A DNA stretch of 33,027 bases, taken from contig DAOUHB010000122.1 in the NCBI GenBank assembly GCA_034428935.1, forward strand, positions 1 to 33,027, in the 5' to 3' direction. Below are positions 24,068 to 31,809 of the stretch, one piece after another. Origin of the DNA: JAAYZQ01 sp034428935. Its GTDB lineage: Bacteria; Chloroflexota; Anaerolineae; JAAYZQ01. Position numbers and translations under genes: made by a program. Each line of letters begins with the position of its first letter. Within the stretch, counting starts at the first letter, position 1. The notes under the pieces are model-generated. The model did no database searches. It was not told the DNA's origin and saw only the letters and a program-made list of their open reading frames with translations.

Positions 24068-25164
24068 TGGACGCCGTCGTCGTCGACGACCCGCGGGCCT
24101 GGGACCGGGCGCTGCTGGACCTGCCCGACCCCCAGATGTTGCAGTCGTGGGTTTGGGGCGAGCTCAAAGGGCGCCATGGGTGGCGGGCCGGGCGGTTCCT
24201 CTTTCGCCAGGGGGCGCAGACCGTGGCCGCGGCCTCGGTCCTGGAGCGGCGCGCCGCGTCGCTGCCCCTGGCGCCTGCATCGATCCTCTACGTGCCCCGC
24301 GGCCCCGCCCTGGACTGGAACGACGAGACCGTGGCGGAGGGCGTCCTGGGCGAGCTGGAGGCCCTGGCGCGCCGCCGCCGGGCGACGTTTGTCAAGATCG
24401 ATCCCGACGTCTACTATCCCGAGGCCGCGCCGGCCTTCGCGGGGCGGCCGGCCGTCGCGCCGCGGGTGGTGGCCCTCCTCGCCCGGCGAGGCTGGCGCTG
24501 TTCGGGCAGCCAGGTGCAATTCCGCAACACCGTGCTCCTCGACCTGCGGCCCGGCGAAGAGGCGTTGCTGGCGGGTATGAAACAAAAGAGCCGCTACAAT
24601 CTGCGCCTGGCGCAGCGGCGAGGCGTCGCCATCCGCCGGGGCACGGCTGCCGACCTGGCTCTCTTTTATCGGCTCTATGCCGAAACGGCGCAACGCGACG
24701 GCTTTCCCATCCGGCCCCCCGACTACTACCACGACGCCTGGGGCAGCTTTTTGGCGCGGGGCCAGGGCTGCCTGCTCCTGGCCGAGGTCGAGGGCGAGGC
24801 CGTGGCGGGGCTGCTGATCGTGACCTTTGGCCCCACGGCGTGGTACATGTACGGCGCCTCGTCGGAGAAGCATCGCAACCTGATGCCCAACAACCTGCTG
24901 CAGTGGGAGGCCATGCGCCACGCCCGGGCCGCCGGCTGCACTCTTTACGACCTGTGGGGTGCGCCCGAGAACCTGGTCGAATCGGACCCCATGTGGGGCG
25001 TGACGCGCTTCAAGCTGGGCCTGGGCGGCGAGCTGGCCCGGGGCCTGGGGGCCTGGGACTATGCCCCCTGGCCGGCGGCCTACCGCCTGTACACCACCGT
25101 CATCCCCCGCTATCTCTCGCTCCTGAGGCGGCGGGCAGAGGCGGGCGAAGGGGTCGCGCATTAA
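24067..25164 (+). CDS. FemAB-family aminoacyltransferase, copy 2
   Basis: 365 residues, clearly paralogous to the preceding protein. Shared blocks in the same order are MLQSWVWGELKGRHGW, YVPRGPALDW, MKQKSRYNLRLAQRRGV, RGQGCLLLAEVEGEAVAG, WYMYGASSEKHRNLMPNNLLQWEAM and YDLWGAPE. The pair probably arose by tandem duplication and, by analogy with FemA/FemB or MurM/MurN, may add successive residues to the peptidoglycan bridge. The ATG at 24067 overlaps the stop of copy 1 as TGATG, with AAGG just upstream, so translation is coupled. The next feature is the tRNA promoter 13 bases after the stop. Confidence 0.88.
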   Translation: MDAVVVDDPRAWDRALLDLPDPQMLQSWVWGELKGRHGWRAGRFLFRQGAQTVAAASVLERRAASLPLAPASILYVPRGPALDWNDETVAEGVLGELEALARRRRATFVKIDPDVYYPEAAPAFAGRPAVAPRVVALLARRGWRCSGSQVQFRNTVLLDLRPGEEALLAGMKQKSRYNLRLAQRRGVAIRRGTAADLALFYRLYAETAQRDGFPIRPPDYYHDAWGSFLARGQGCLLLAEVEGEAVAGLLIVTFGPTAWYMYGASSEKHRNLMPNNLLQWEAMRHARAAGCTLYDLWGAPENLVESDPMWGVTRFKLGLGGELARGLGAWDYAPWPAAYRLYTTVIPRYLSLLRRRAEAGEGVAH

Positions 25165-25176
25165 GCGCCCCGGGGT

Positions 25177-25205
25177 TTGACAAGTCACGTAAGTTGTACT
25201 ACAAT
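25177..25205 (+). promoter_or_regulatory. Strong promoter of the tRNA operon
   Basis: TTGACA (25177-25182), 17 bases, TACAAT (25200-25205). It lies 13 bases before tRNA-Phe and is the only promoter seen ahead of the four tRNA genes. Confidence 0.9.
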
Positions 25206-25218
25206 GTCGCCTGCACCT

Positions 25219-25291
25219 GCCGCGGTAGCTCAGTTGGTAGAGCACTTGACTGAAAATCAAGGTGTCCCCAGTTCAAGTCTGGGCTGCGGCA
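25219..25291 (+). tRNA. tRNA-Phe(GAA)
   Basis: The cloverleaf folds fully. Acceptor GCCGCGG pairs with CTGCGGC with one G-U. The anticodon stem CTTGA/TCAAG holds loop CTGAAAA with anticodon GAA. The T arm is CCCAG-TTCAAGT-CTGGG and the discriminator is A. CCA is not encoded. Confidence 0.97.
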
Positions 25292-25317
25292 TCAGAACCG
25301 AATACGACCAATACAAT

Positions 25318-25389
25318 GCGGGCGTGGCTCAGTGGTAGAGCATCTCCTTGCCAAGGAGAGGGTCGTGGGTTCGAATCCCATCGCCCGCT
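25318..25389 (+). tRNA. tRNA-Gly(GCC)
   Basis: Acceptor GCGGGCG/CGCCCGC. Anticodon stem TCTCC/GGAGA with loop TTGCCAA, anticodon GCC. T arm GTGGG-TTCGAAT-CCCAT; discriminator T. CCA is not encoded. FemAB-like enzymes encoded just upstream often use glycyl-tRNA, but this is a normal-looking elongator tRNA. Confidence 0.97.
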
Positions 25390-25401
25390 CTGTCGTTGAA
25401 A

Positions 25402-25475
25402 GGCGACGTAGCCAAGTGGAAAGGCAGCGGTCTGCAAAACCGCGATCACGGGTTCGAATCCCGTCGTCGCCTCCA
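25402..25475 (+). tRNA. tRNA-Cys(GCA)
   Basis: Acceptor GGCGACG/CGTCGCC. Anticodon stem GCGGT/ACCGC with loop CTGCAAA, anticodon GCA. Discriminator T at 25472, followed by an encoded CCA (25473-25475), unlike the other tRNAs of the operon. Confidence 0.97.
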
Positions 25476-25476
25476 G

Positions 25477-25516
25477 TAGCAAGCGGCTGATAGCGATCGC
25501 TATCAGCCCTTTGCTA
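25477..25516. repeat. 40-nt near-perfect palindrome between tRNA-Cys and tRNA-Leu
   Basis: The inner 24 bases (25485-25508), centred on the octamer GCGATCGC, are a perfect palindrome. Outer arms TAGCAA (25477-25482) and TTGCTA (25511-25516) extend it, with one G-U and one mismatch between. In RNA it would give a long hairpin starting one base after the tRNA-Cys CCA. It could guide 3' processing or act as a partial terminator; only a short T run follows. Confidence 0.8.
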
Positions 25517-25531
25517 TGGACGGGCTGCTGT

Positions 25532-25880
25532 GGGGCGGTGGCGAAAGGGCAGACGCTGCGGACTTCTAGACGAGCACCGGGGCAGGAAACTCCCCGCGTG
25601 AATCCGGCCAAATTCGGGGAACCCTCAGCACGTAGCGGTGGTGGCAATCCCGAGCCAAGCTTCTTGCGCAACGTGCCTCGTGCCCCGATTGCCCCCATTG
25701 GAGGGCAATCGGCGGGCGTGCAAGAAGAAGGTGTAGAGACTTGACGGTCGGGACCTACGGTGGGCACCCAGGGTCAAGGTAAAGTCCGGACTACAAACCC
25801 GTCAGGGGTGGCGAAAGCCATGGTAGTGCGAAAATCCGCTGGGGTAATACCCCGTGTGGGTTCGAATCCCACCCGCCCTA
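25532..25880 (+). tRNA. tRNA-Leu(UAA) interrupted by a group I intron
   Basis: Exon 1 is 25532-25565 and exon 2 is 25831-25880. Joined, they give an 84-nt class II tRNA. Acceptor GGGGCGG/CCGCCCT (one G-U), D stem GCG/CGC, anticodon stem GCGGA/TCCGC with loop CTTAAAA, anticodon TAA. The long variable arm is GGGG-TAATA-CCCC, the T arm is GTGGG-TTCGAAT-CCCAC, and the discriminator is A. The break lies between anticodon bases U34 and A35, the same site used by the tRNA-Leu(UAA) introns of cyanobacteria and plastids. CCA is not encoded. It is the last gene of the tRNA operon, so the organism depends on splicing of this copy unless another UAA-Leu tRNA exists. Confidence 0.93.
25566..25830 (+). ncRNA. 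Group I intron (IC3-like) in tRNA-Leu(UAA)
   Basis: 265 nt between a U (last exon 1 base, able to form the P1 U-G pair with GAG at 25576-25578) and a terminal G at 25830. The four conserved core elements occur in order. P is AAATTCGGGGAACC near 25610-25623, and Q is AATCCCGAGCC at 25646-25656. R is AGAGACTTGACGG at 25735-25747, and S is TCAAGGTAAAGTCC at 25774-25787. GACT and AGTC can form P7. A GGC-GAAA-GCC tetraloop hairpin lies near the 3' end. A further hairpin GATTGCCC/GGGCAATC sits near 25688-25711. There is no ORF or homing endonuclease inside. Self-splicing is expected from family knowledge but not shown. Confidence 0.92.
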
Positions 25881-25889
25881 CTGGTTCGC

Positions 25890-25926
25890 GAGGCCCTCTC
25901 CGGTGGGGGCCTCCTTTTATTCTTTC
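25890..25926 (+). terminator. Intrinsic terminator of the tRNA operon
   Basis: GAGGCCCTC (25890-25898) pairs with GGGGGCCTC (25905-25913), nine pairs including one G-U, around a six-base loop. The T-rich run CTTTTATTCTTT follows. It begins ten bases after tRNA-Leu. Confidence 0.9.
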
Positions 25927-25942
25927 CAGTTATTGCTGCCAG

Positions 25943-25971
25943 TTGACCTGGTTAGAGAAACCGGGTATCAT
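25943..25971 (+). promoter_or_regulatory. Promoter of the yedF-selD operon
   Basis: TTGACC (25943-25948), 17 bases, TATCAT (25966-25971). It follows the tRNA terminator and precedes yedF by 57 bases. The remaining bases before the gene show only its ribosome site. Confidence 0.8.
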
Positions 25972-26028
25972 GCCCCCGTCGAGAACGTGGCGCCGGCCGC
26001 TGCCGCGCCGGATGGAGGTGTGACGGGG

Positions 26029-26628
26029 ATGAGTACGATGGTCGATGCCCGGGGGCTGGCTTGCCCGCAACCGGTGATTGCCACGCGCAAGGCCATGGAG
26101 GCCGGGGGTGCGGTGACGGCGTTGGTCAACAGCGAGACCTCCATGCACAACGTGCGACGCATGGCCCTCAAGGCGGGCTGGCAGGTGCAGGTCAGCCAGG
26201 AAGGCGAGGAGTATCGCCTGGAGCTGGTGCCGGGCGCTGCGCCGCCCGCCCCGCAGCCGGCGCCCGCGACGGGCAAGGCCGAGGCGCTGGCCGGCCCCCT
26301 GGTGCTGGTGGTGTCGTCCGACGTGATGGGCCGCGGTGCGGAGGAGCTGGGCGGCATCCTGATGCGGAGCTTTTTTCACACCCTGGGCGAGGTTTCGCCC
26401 CGGCCGCAGACGGTCATCCTGTTCAACACCGGCGTGCGCCTCGCCTGCGAGGGCTCCCCCGTCCTGGAGGACCTGTGCGCCCTGGAAGCGGACGGCGTCG
26501 AGATGCTGGTGTGCGGCACCTGCCTGAACTACCTGGAGCTGGCAGGCAGCCTGGCCGCGGGACAGGTGTCCAACATGTACGACATCGCGGAAAAGATGCT
26601 GGGTGCGGGCAAGGTGGTGAACCTGTGA
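26029..26628 (+). CDS. yedF: Sulfurtransferase-like selenium metabolism protein YedF
   Basis: 199 residues. Residues about 4-70 are a TusA-like domain with DARGLACPQPVIATRKAME; the CPxP cysteine is at residue 12. A Pro/Ala linker near 75-90 leads to a DsrE-like domain with VSSDVMGRGAEELG, FNTGVRLACEGSP and VCGTCLNYLEL. This two-domain form co-occurs with selD in many selenium-using bacteria and is named for that link; its exact reaction is not established. The ATG at 26029 has GGAGGTGTG about ten bases upstream. A second ATG three codons later is an alternative. selD follows after 55 bases. Confidence 0.9.
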   Translation: MSTMVDARGLACPQPVIATRKAMEAGGAVTALVNSETSMHNVRRMALKAGWQVQVSQEGEEYRLELVPGAAPPAPQPAPATGKAEALAGPLVLVVSSDVMGRGAEELGGILMRSFFHTLGEVSPRPQTVILFNTGVRLACEGSPVLEDLCALEADGVEMLVCGTCLNYLELAGSLAAGQVSNMYDIAEKMLGAGKVVNL

Positions 26629-26683
26629 TCCGCGCCCCCGCCTGTCCAGGATCGACACAGAGAAACGAGACCGAGGTTCGAGA

Positions 26684-27739
26684 GTGACGGTGGACTGGAA
26701 CAACGTGAAGTTGACGCAGTTGACCACGGCCGCGGGCTGAGCGTCCAAACGGTCGCCCGACGACCTGGCGCACGTGTTGCGCCCACTGCGTGAGACATTC
26801 AAAGAGACCGATTTCCCCAACCTGCTGGCCGGGCTGTCGTCGCCCGACGATGCGGCGGTGTGGCGGGTGAGCGACGACCAGGCGCTGATCCTGACCACCG
26901 ACTTTTTCACGCCCGTGGTCGACGATCCCTACACCTACGGCGCGGTGGCGGCAGCCAACGCCATGAGCGACGTGTACGCCATGGGCGGGCAGGTGCTCCT
27001 CGCCCTGAGCATCGCCGCCTTTCCGCCCAAGCTGCCCTCCGAGGTACTGGGGGCCATCCTGAAGGGAGCGGCCGACAAGGTGGCCGAGGCCGGCGGCATC
27101 ATCGCCGGCGGGCACACCGTGGACGACGACGAGCCCAAGTTCGGCCTGGCGGTGATGGGGTCCGTGCACCCCGACCGGCTGGGGCGCAAGGGCGGCGCTC
27201 GCCCCGGAGACCTGCTGCTCCTGACCAAGCCCCTGGGGACAGGCATCATCACGACGGCGGCCAAGGGCGGCGCCGCCGCCGACGCCCACCTGGAGGCGGC
27301 AATCCAGTCGATGCTGCTCCTGAACCGCCGCGCGGCCGAGCTGGTGCAGCAGGTGGAGGTGCACGCTCTGACCGACATCACCGGCTTTGGCCTTCTGGGC
27401 CACGGCTACGAGATGGCCGAGGCCAGTGGCGCCGCGCTCCGCATCCACTTTGACCGGGTGCCCTTCCTGCCAGGCGCCCTGGAGTACGCCGACCAGTGGC
27501 TCTTTCCTGGCGGTGCGTGCAACAACCAGCGCACCTACGAGGCCCACGTCACCTTTGACGGCCTGGAGGAAGAGCTGCAAATGCTCCTCCTGACGCCCGA
27601 GACCAGCGGCGGCCTGCTCGTCGCCCTGTCGCCCGGCGAGGCCGGCCGCTACCAGGCCCTGGCCCGGGCGGCGGGCCAGGACGTGTGGCACATCGGCGAG
27701 GTGGTAGAGGGCACCGGCATCCAGGTCGTCCGATCCTGA
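26684..27739 (+). CDS. selD: Selenide, water dikinase, selenocysteine-containing (in-frame TGA read as Sec)
   Basis: 351 residues when TGA at 26738-26740 is read as selenocysteine (residue 19). It makes selenophosphate from selenide and ATP. The sequence around it, VKLTQLTTAAG-Sec-ASKRSP, matches the SelD N-terminus whose catalytic residue is Cys or Sec. The rest is a full SelD: SPDDAAVW, TTDFFTPVVDDPYTYGAVAAANAMSDVYAMGG, GHTVDDDEPKFGLAVMG, LTDITGFGLLGHGYEM and LTPETSGGLL. The GTG at 26684 has GAGG seven bases upstream. Starting after the TGA would lose the catalytic residue and the lysine that follows it, so the stop is best read as recoding, not as a truncation. selA, selB and selC are not in the window. 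Confidence 0.93.
26741..26771 (+). promoter_or_regulatory. Predicted bacterial SECIS element of selD
   Basis: Immediately after the TGA the coding strand can fold into GCG-U-CCA-AAC-GGUCG-CCCGA-CGACC-UGG-CGC, an 11-pair hairpin with two bulges. The apical stem GGTCG/CGACC (26751-26755, 26761-26765) has a five-base loop starting 15 bases after the TGA, in the distance range known for SelB-binding hairpins. The fold is read by eye. Confidence 0.7.
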
Positions 27740-27854
27740 CGGCCCTCCCGGCTTCCCCGGCCGGCTCCAACCCTGCCCGGACACTTTCGTTCCGGGAAGA
27801 ACCGTGGTACAATGCCCGCCGATAGATCGACGAGGAGAACGACGAGGACGCATT

Positions 27855-29894
27855 ATGATTGCACTCGGCATTGACACCGGCGGTACCTACACCGACGCGG
27901 CCCTGGTGGACCACGACACCGGCCGTGTCCTGTGTGCGGCCAAGGCCCTGACCACGCGTCGCGACCTGTCCATCGGCATCGGCGAGGCCATGGATGCCGT
28001 CCTGCAACGGCCCGAGGCGGCCGGCGCCGGCCCGGTGGGCATTGTGGCCGTCTCGACCACGCTGGCGACGAACGCCATCGTCGAGGGCCAGGGCAGCCGC
28101 GTCTGCCTGGTGCTCATCGGCTACGATCCGGAGTTGATCCACCAGTACGGCTTCGAGCACGAGCTGGTGACCGACGACGTGGTCTATATCGACGGCGGGC
28201 ACGACATCCACGGCGACGCCGTCACGGCCCTGGACGAGGGCGGGCTGCGCCAGGCGGTCCTGGCTCGAAAGGACCAGGTGGACGCCTTTGGCGTGTCCAG
28301 CTATTTCGGCGTGCGCAACCCCGAACACGAGATCCGGGCCAGCTCCCTCATCGAGGAGCTGACCGGGTTGCCGGTGACGTGCGGCCACGAGCTGACCACC
28401 CGCCTCAACTCGGTGCGGCGGGCGACGACGGTGGCCCTCAACGCCCGCCTGGTTCCTCTGCTGCGCGAGCTCATCGACACCCTGCGCCACAGCCTGGCCG
28501 AGCGCCAGATCGTCGCGCCGTTGATGGTGGTCAAGGGCGACGGCTCGCTGGTTCGTGCCGAGTGGGCCATGCAGCGGCCCATCGAGACCATCCTCTCGGG
28601 GCCCGCGGCCAGCGCCGTGGGCGCCTGGCACCTGGCCCAGCAGGCCCCTTCGGACCTGCCTGGTGGCGACCCGGCCGGCAACCTGCCGGCGGTGTGGGTG
28701 GTGGACGTGGGCGGCACGACCACCGATATTGCAGGGCTCCGGGAGGGACGGCCCCGCCTGAACATCGAGGGCGCCCAGGTGGGCCGCTGGCGCACCATGG
28801 TCGAGGCCGTGGACGTCTATACCGTGGGCCTGGGCGGCGACAGCCAGGTGAAGGTTACGTCTGACCGGCGGCTGTCCATCGGCCCGCAGCGCGTGGTGCC
28901 CGTCAGCCTGTTGGCCAGCCAGCATCCGGAGGTCGTGGAGGACCTGCGCAACCAGGCCATGGTGCCGCCCCGCGAGGACGTGGCCGCGGCCTTTCTCATG
29001 GCCCGCCGCCCGCCCAGGCGGCAGCTCCAGGGCGACGAGCTGACCCTCATCGAGCGGCTGGCCCGGGGACCCCTCTCCCTGTCGTTCCTGATGCGCGAGT
29101 CTCGGTTCGGCGCGCTCATCCTGCGCCGTATTGACACGCTGGCGTCGGAGCGGCTGGTGATGCGCGCTGGCTTTACGCCCACCGACGCACTCCACGCCCT
29201 CGGCCGGCTGGACGTGTGGAACGCCGAGGCGGCGCGGCTGGCTGCCCAGGTCCTGGCCGCCCAGGCGCGCAAGCCGGTGGAGCGTTTTTGCGAGGAAGTG
29301 GTGGAAGGCGTCTCCAGGCGGGCGGCCGCCGCCCTGGTGAGCAAGGCCCTGAGCGACGAGGCCCACCCGCCCCGTTGGGACGAAGAGCCCACGGCGGCGC
29401 TCCTCCTGGAGCGGGCGCTGAACGGCAGCGGCCCTGAGCGCGACCTGGACTTTTCCCTGACCCTGCGGCGGCCCATGGTCGCCATCGGCGCTCCCGTCGA
29501 GGCCTATATGCCCCGCGTGGCCCGGCAGTTGAACACCAGCCTGCTCATCCCACCCCACGCTGGCGTGGCAAACGCCGTCGGTGCCGTCGTGGGCGGGGTG
29601 GTGCAGCGCCAGAGGGTGCTCATCACACCCCTCGATGGCGGCGAGCACCTGCGCGTCCACCTGCCCGACGGCGTGCACGACCTGTTCGAGCTGGAAACGG
29701 CCGTGGGCTATGCCCGGGAGCAGATGCAGGGCTGGATGCTGGACCTGGCCCGCCAGGCCGGCGCCGACCAGGTCGAGGTGCAGATGGTCCGCGAGGACAA
29801 GGCCGTGCCGGTGCACTCGGGCTGGGGCGACCGCATCTACCTGGGCACCGAGCTGATCTTTACCGCGGTGGGGCGACCCAGCCCGGCGCTGTGA
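27855..29894 (+). CDS. Hydantoinase/oxoprolinase-family protein (HyuA-like)
   Basis: 679 residues. An ASKHA-type ATP-binding fold is indicated by GIDTGGTYTDAALVD at residues 5-19 (phosphate 1) and VVDVGGTTTDIAGL near 282-295 (phosphate 2). VSTTLATNAIVEGQG and RPIETILSGPAASAVGA are typical of HyuA. Such enzymes open hydantoins, 5-oxoproline or related ring substrates with ATP, usually together with a HyuB subunit. No hyuB is adjacent here, and the C-terminal third is atypical, so substrate is open. The ATG at 27855 has GAGG about seven bases upstream. TACAAT at 27810-27815 is a candidate -10 without a good -35. Confidence 0.82.
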   Translation: MIALGIDTGGTYTDAALVDHDTGRVLCAAKALTTRRDLSIGIGEAMDAVLQRPEAAGAGPVGIVAVSTTLATNAIVEGQGSRVCLVLIGYDPELIHQYGFEHELVTDDVVYIDGGHDIHGDAVTALDEGGLRQAVLARKDQVDAFGVSSYFGVRNPEHEIRASSLIEELTGLPVTCGHELTTRLNSVRRATTVALNARLVPLLRELIDTLRHSLAERQIVAPLMVVKGDGSLVRAEWAMQRPIETILSGPAASAVGAWHLAQQAPSDLPGGDPAGNLPAVWVVDVGGTTTDIAGLREGRPRLNIEGAQVGRWRTMVEAVDVYTVGLGGDSQVKVTSDRRLSIGPQRVVPVSLLASQHPEVVEDLRNQAMVPPREDVAAAFLMARRPPRRQLQGDELTLIERLARGPLSLSFLMRESRFGALILRRIDTLASERLVMRAGFTPTDALHALGRLDVWNAEAARLAAQVLAAQARKPVERFCEEVVEGVSRRAAAALVSKALSDEAHPPRWDEEPTAALLLERALNGSGPERDLDFSLTLRRPMVAIGAPVEAYMPRVARQLNTSLLIPPHAGVANAVGAVVGGVVQRQRVLITPLDGGEHLRVHLPDGVHDLFELETAVGYAREQMQGWMLDLARQAGADQVEVQMVREDKAVPVHSGWGDRIYLGTELIFTAVGRPSPAL

Positions 29895-29956
29895 CCGCCG
29901 CCCTTCTTCCAGCGGCGGCGCGGGCTGGAGAGGGACGATGGACGGGGGAGGAGGAC

Positions 29957-30592
29957 ATGAAAAAGTTTATCGGGGTGGCGGGCAACGTGGGCGTCGGAAA
30001 ATCCTCGCTGACCCGTCTCCTGAGCGCCTACCTGTACTGGGAGCCTTTCTACGAAGCGGTCGACGACAATCCCTACCTCGCCGACTTTTACAGGGACATG
30101 CCGACCTGGAGCTTTCACTCCCAGGTCTATTTTCTCTCCCGCCGGCTGGGGCACCACCGCCAGATCGTGGAGCGGCCGGGCACCGTCATCCAGGATCGCA
30201 CGGTCTACGAAGACGCCGAGATCTTTGCCCGGAACCTCTACCTCCAGGGGCAAATGACCGAGCGGGACTGGAAGAGCTATTGGGACCTGTACCAGACGGT
30301 CGTGTCTATCCTCCAGCCGCCCGACCTGGTGATCTATTTGCAGGCCTCCGTGCCGGTGCTCCAGGAGCGCATCCGGCAGCGGGGGCGCGACTACGAGCAA
30401 GAGATCCATGTGGACTACTTGACGCGCCTCAACGACCTGTACGATGGCTGGGTCGAGAATTTTGTCCTGTGCCCGGTGCTAACCGTCCCCACGGACGACT
30501 TTAATTTTGTGACCCACAACTCTCACCTGGAGCTCATCGCCGCGCGCGTCCTGGAAAAGCTCCACGGCAAAGAGGTGGTGGTCTTCAAGTAA
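29957..30592 (+). CDS. Deoxynucleoside kinase (dGK/dAK-like)
   Basis: 211 residues. It phosphorylates a deoxynucleoside for salvage. The P-loop GNVGVGKSS is at residues 9-17. EAVDDNPYLADFYRD gives the substrate-binding acid region, QDRTVYEDAEIFA the DRS-type motif, and RIRQRGRDYEQEI the LID arginines. Length and the YEDAEIFA form fit bacterial deoxyguanosine/deoxyadenosine kinases; specificity is not decided. The ATG at 29957 has GGGAGGAGG two bases upstream and lies 62 bases after the HyuA-like stop. It converges with the oxidoreductase gene across a 12-base gap with no terminator visible. Confidence 0.9.
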   Translation: MKKFIGVAGNVGVGKSSLTRLLSAYLYWEPFYEAVDDNPYLADFYRDMPTWSFHSQVYFLSRRLGHHRQIVERPGTVIQDRTVYEDAEIFARNLYLQGQMTERDWKSYWDLYQTVVSILQPPDLVIYLQASVPVLQERIRQRGRDYEQEIHVDYLTRLNDLYDGWVENFVLCPVLTVPTDDFNFVTHNSHLELIAARVLEKLHGKEVVVFK

Positions 30593-30604
30593 GCCGGGTC
30601 CGGG

Positions 30605-31792
30605 TCAGGGTACCCACCGGGCAGGCAGCCATTTTTGCGTGCTCTGGTTGCTCTCCACGACCTTTTCGATAAAGAACACGCCACGCGCCCCGTCATAGAC
30701 CGTGGGAAAGTCCGACTCTAACGCCGTGGGTTCCCGGCCCTCCTGCCGGGCGCGGATCGTATCGGCCACGTTGCGATAGATGTTGGCAAATGCCTCGAGA
30801 AAGCCCTCTGGATGGCCGGCGGGCAGGCGTGACGCCCGCCTGGCCGCCGGGCAAAGGTCGTCGGTGCCCCGCGTCATGAGCTGCACCGGGCCGCCGGCCG
30901 GCGTGTAGGCCAGGTCGTTGGGCTGCTGCTGGCGCCAGGCCAGGCCCGCCCGGGTGCCCCACACCTTGATGCTCAGATCGTTTTCGCTGCCCGTGGCAAC
31001 CTGCGAGGCCACCAGGACCCCCCGGGCGCCGTTGCCGAAGCGGAGCAGTACGTTGGCGTCGTCGTCCAGGCGGCGCCCCGGCACCAGGTGCGACAGGTCG
31101 GCGCACACCTCGGCCAGCTCCAGGCCGGTGATGGTGCTCACCAGGTTCTCCGCGTGGGAGCCGATGTCGGCCATGGCCCCGCCCGGGCCCGAGATGGCCG
31201 GATCGGTCCGCCAGGCGGCCTGCTTGTGGCCTGTATCCTCCAGCCTGGTCGCCAGCCAGCCCTGGTTGTACTCGACGACCACCTTGCGGATCTCGCCCAG
31301 GAGGCCCTCCCGGACCATGTGCCGCGCCTGCTTGACCATGGGATAGCCCGTATAGTTCAGGCTGACCGCCAGGACCGTGCCGGCGGCCTCTACGGCCGCG
31401 GCCAGGCGGCGCGCCTCTTCCGTGGTGTGGACCATGGGCTTGTCGATGAGGACGTTGAATCCCGCCGTGACAAAGGCCAGGGCCACGGGAAAGTGCAGGT
31501 GGTTGGGCGTCACCACCGACACCAGGTCGAGGCGCTCGCCGGCGGGCAGGGCTCGCTCGCGCTCGAGCATCTCCTGCCAGCTCCCGTAGGCCCGCTCTCG
31601 GGCGATCCCGAAATCGGCGGCCGAGAGCCTGGCCCGTTCGGGGGTGGACGACAGCGCCCCCGCGACCAGGGCGATGCCGCCGTCCAGGGTGGCGGCCCGG
31701 TAGTGCGTGGCGCCGATGAACGAGCCCCGCCCGCCCCCGACCATGCCCATCCTCAGCCTGCGCGGCGCCGGCGTCGTGCTGTCCTCGGCCAT
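30605..31792 (-). CDS. Gfo/Idh/MocA-family oxidoreductase
   Basis: 395 residues. The N-terminal Rossmann fold shows LRMGMVGGGRGSFIGATHYRAA, VTPNHLHFPVALA and LIDKPMVHTTEEARRL; DKP stands in for the family's EKP motif. The C-terminal half is the alpha/beta substrate domain with GSHAENLVSTITG. These enzymes oxidise or reduce sugars, inositols and related compounds with NAD(P). The ATG at 31792 has AGGAG eight bases upstream. It lies 17 bases after the ABC permease stop, so the transported compound may be unrelated amino acids or a substrate of this enzyme; sequence does not decide. Confidence 0.9.
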   Translation of the reverse strand: MAEDSTTPAPRRLRMGMVGGGRGSFIGATHYRAATLDGGIALVAGALSSTPERARLSAADFGIARERAYGSWQEMLERERALPAGERLDLVSVVTPNHLHFPVALAFVTAGFNVLIDKPMVHTTEEARRLAAAVEAAGTVLAVSLNYTGYPMVKQARHMVREGLLGEIRKVVVEYNQGWLATRLEDTGHKQAAWRTDPAISGPGGAMADIGSHAENLVSTITGLELAEVCADLSHLVPGRRLDDDANVLLRFGNGARGVLVASQVATGSENDLSIKVWGTRAGLAWRQQQPNDLAYTPAGGPVQLMTRGTDDLCPAARRASRLPAGHPEGFLEAFANIYRNVADTIRARQEGREPTALESDFPTVYDGARGVFFIEKVVESNQSTQKWLPARWVP

Positions 31793-31809
31793 TCTCTCTG
31801 CTCCTCTCA

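Noticed and set aside
25485..25508. HIP1 octamer GCGATCGC as evidence of a cyanobacterium
   Set aside because: The octamer occurs as the centre of one palindrome. I did not see it recurring through the window as it does in HIP1-rich cyanobacterial genomes.
25566..25830. Small ORFs in the tRNA-Leu insert (for example the frame 25511-25744)
   Set aside because: The frame runs across tRNA exon 1 and the intron core. The sequence is explained by conserved intron RNA elements and has no endonuclease motif.
26738..26740. selD as a pseudogene broken by a stop codon, or a gene starting at 26774
   Set aside because: The TGA is exactly at the catalytic Cys/Sec site, both flanks are intact in one frame, and a SECIS-like hairpin follows.
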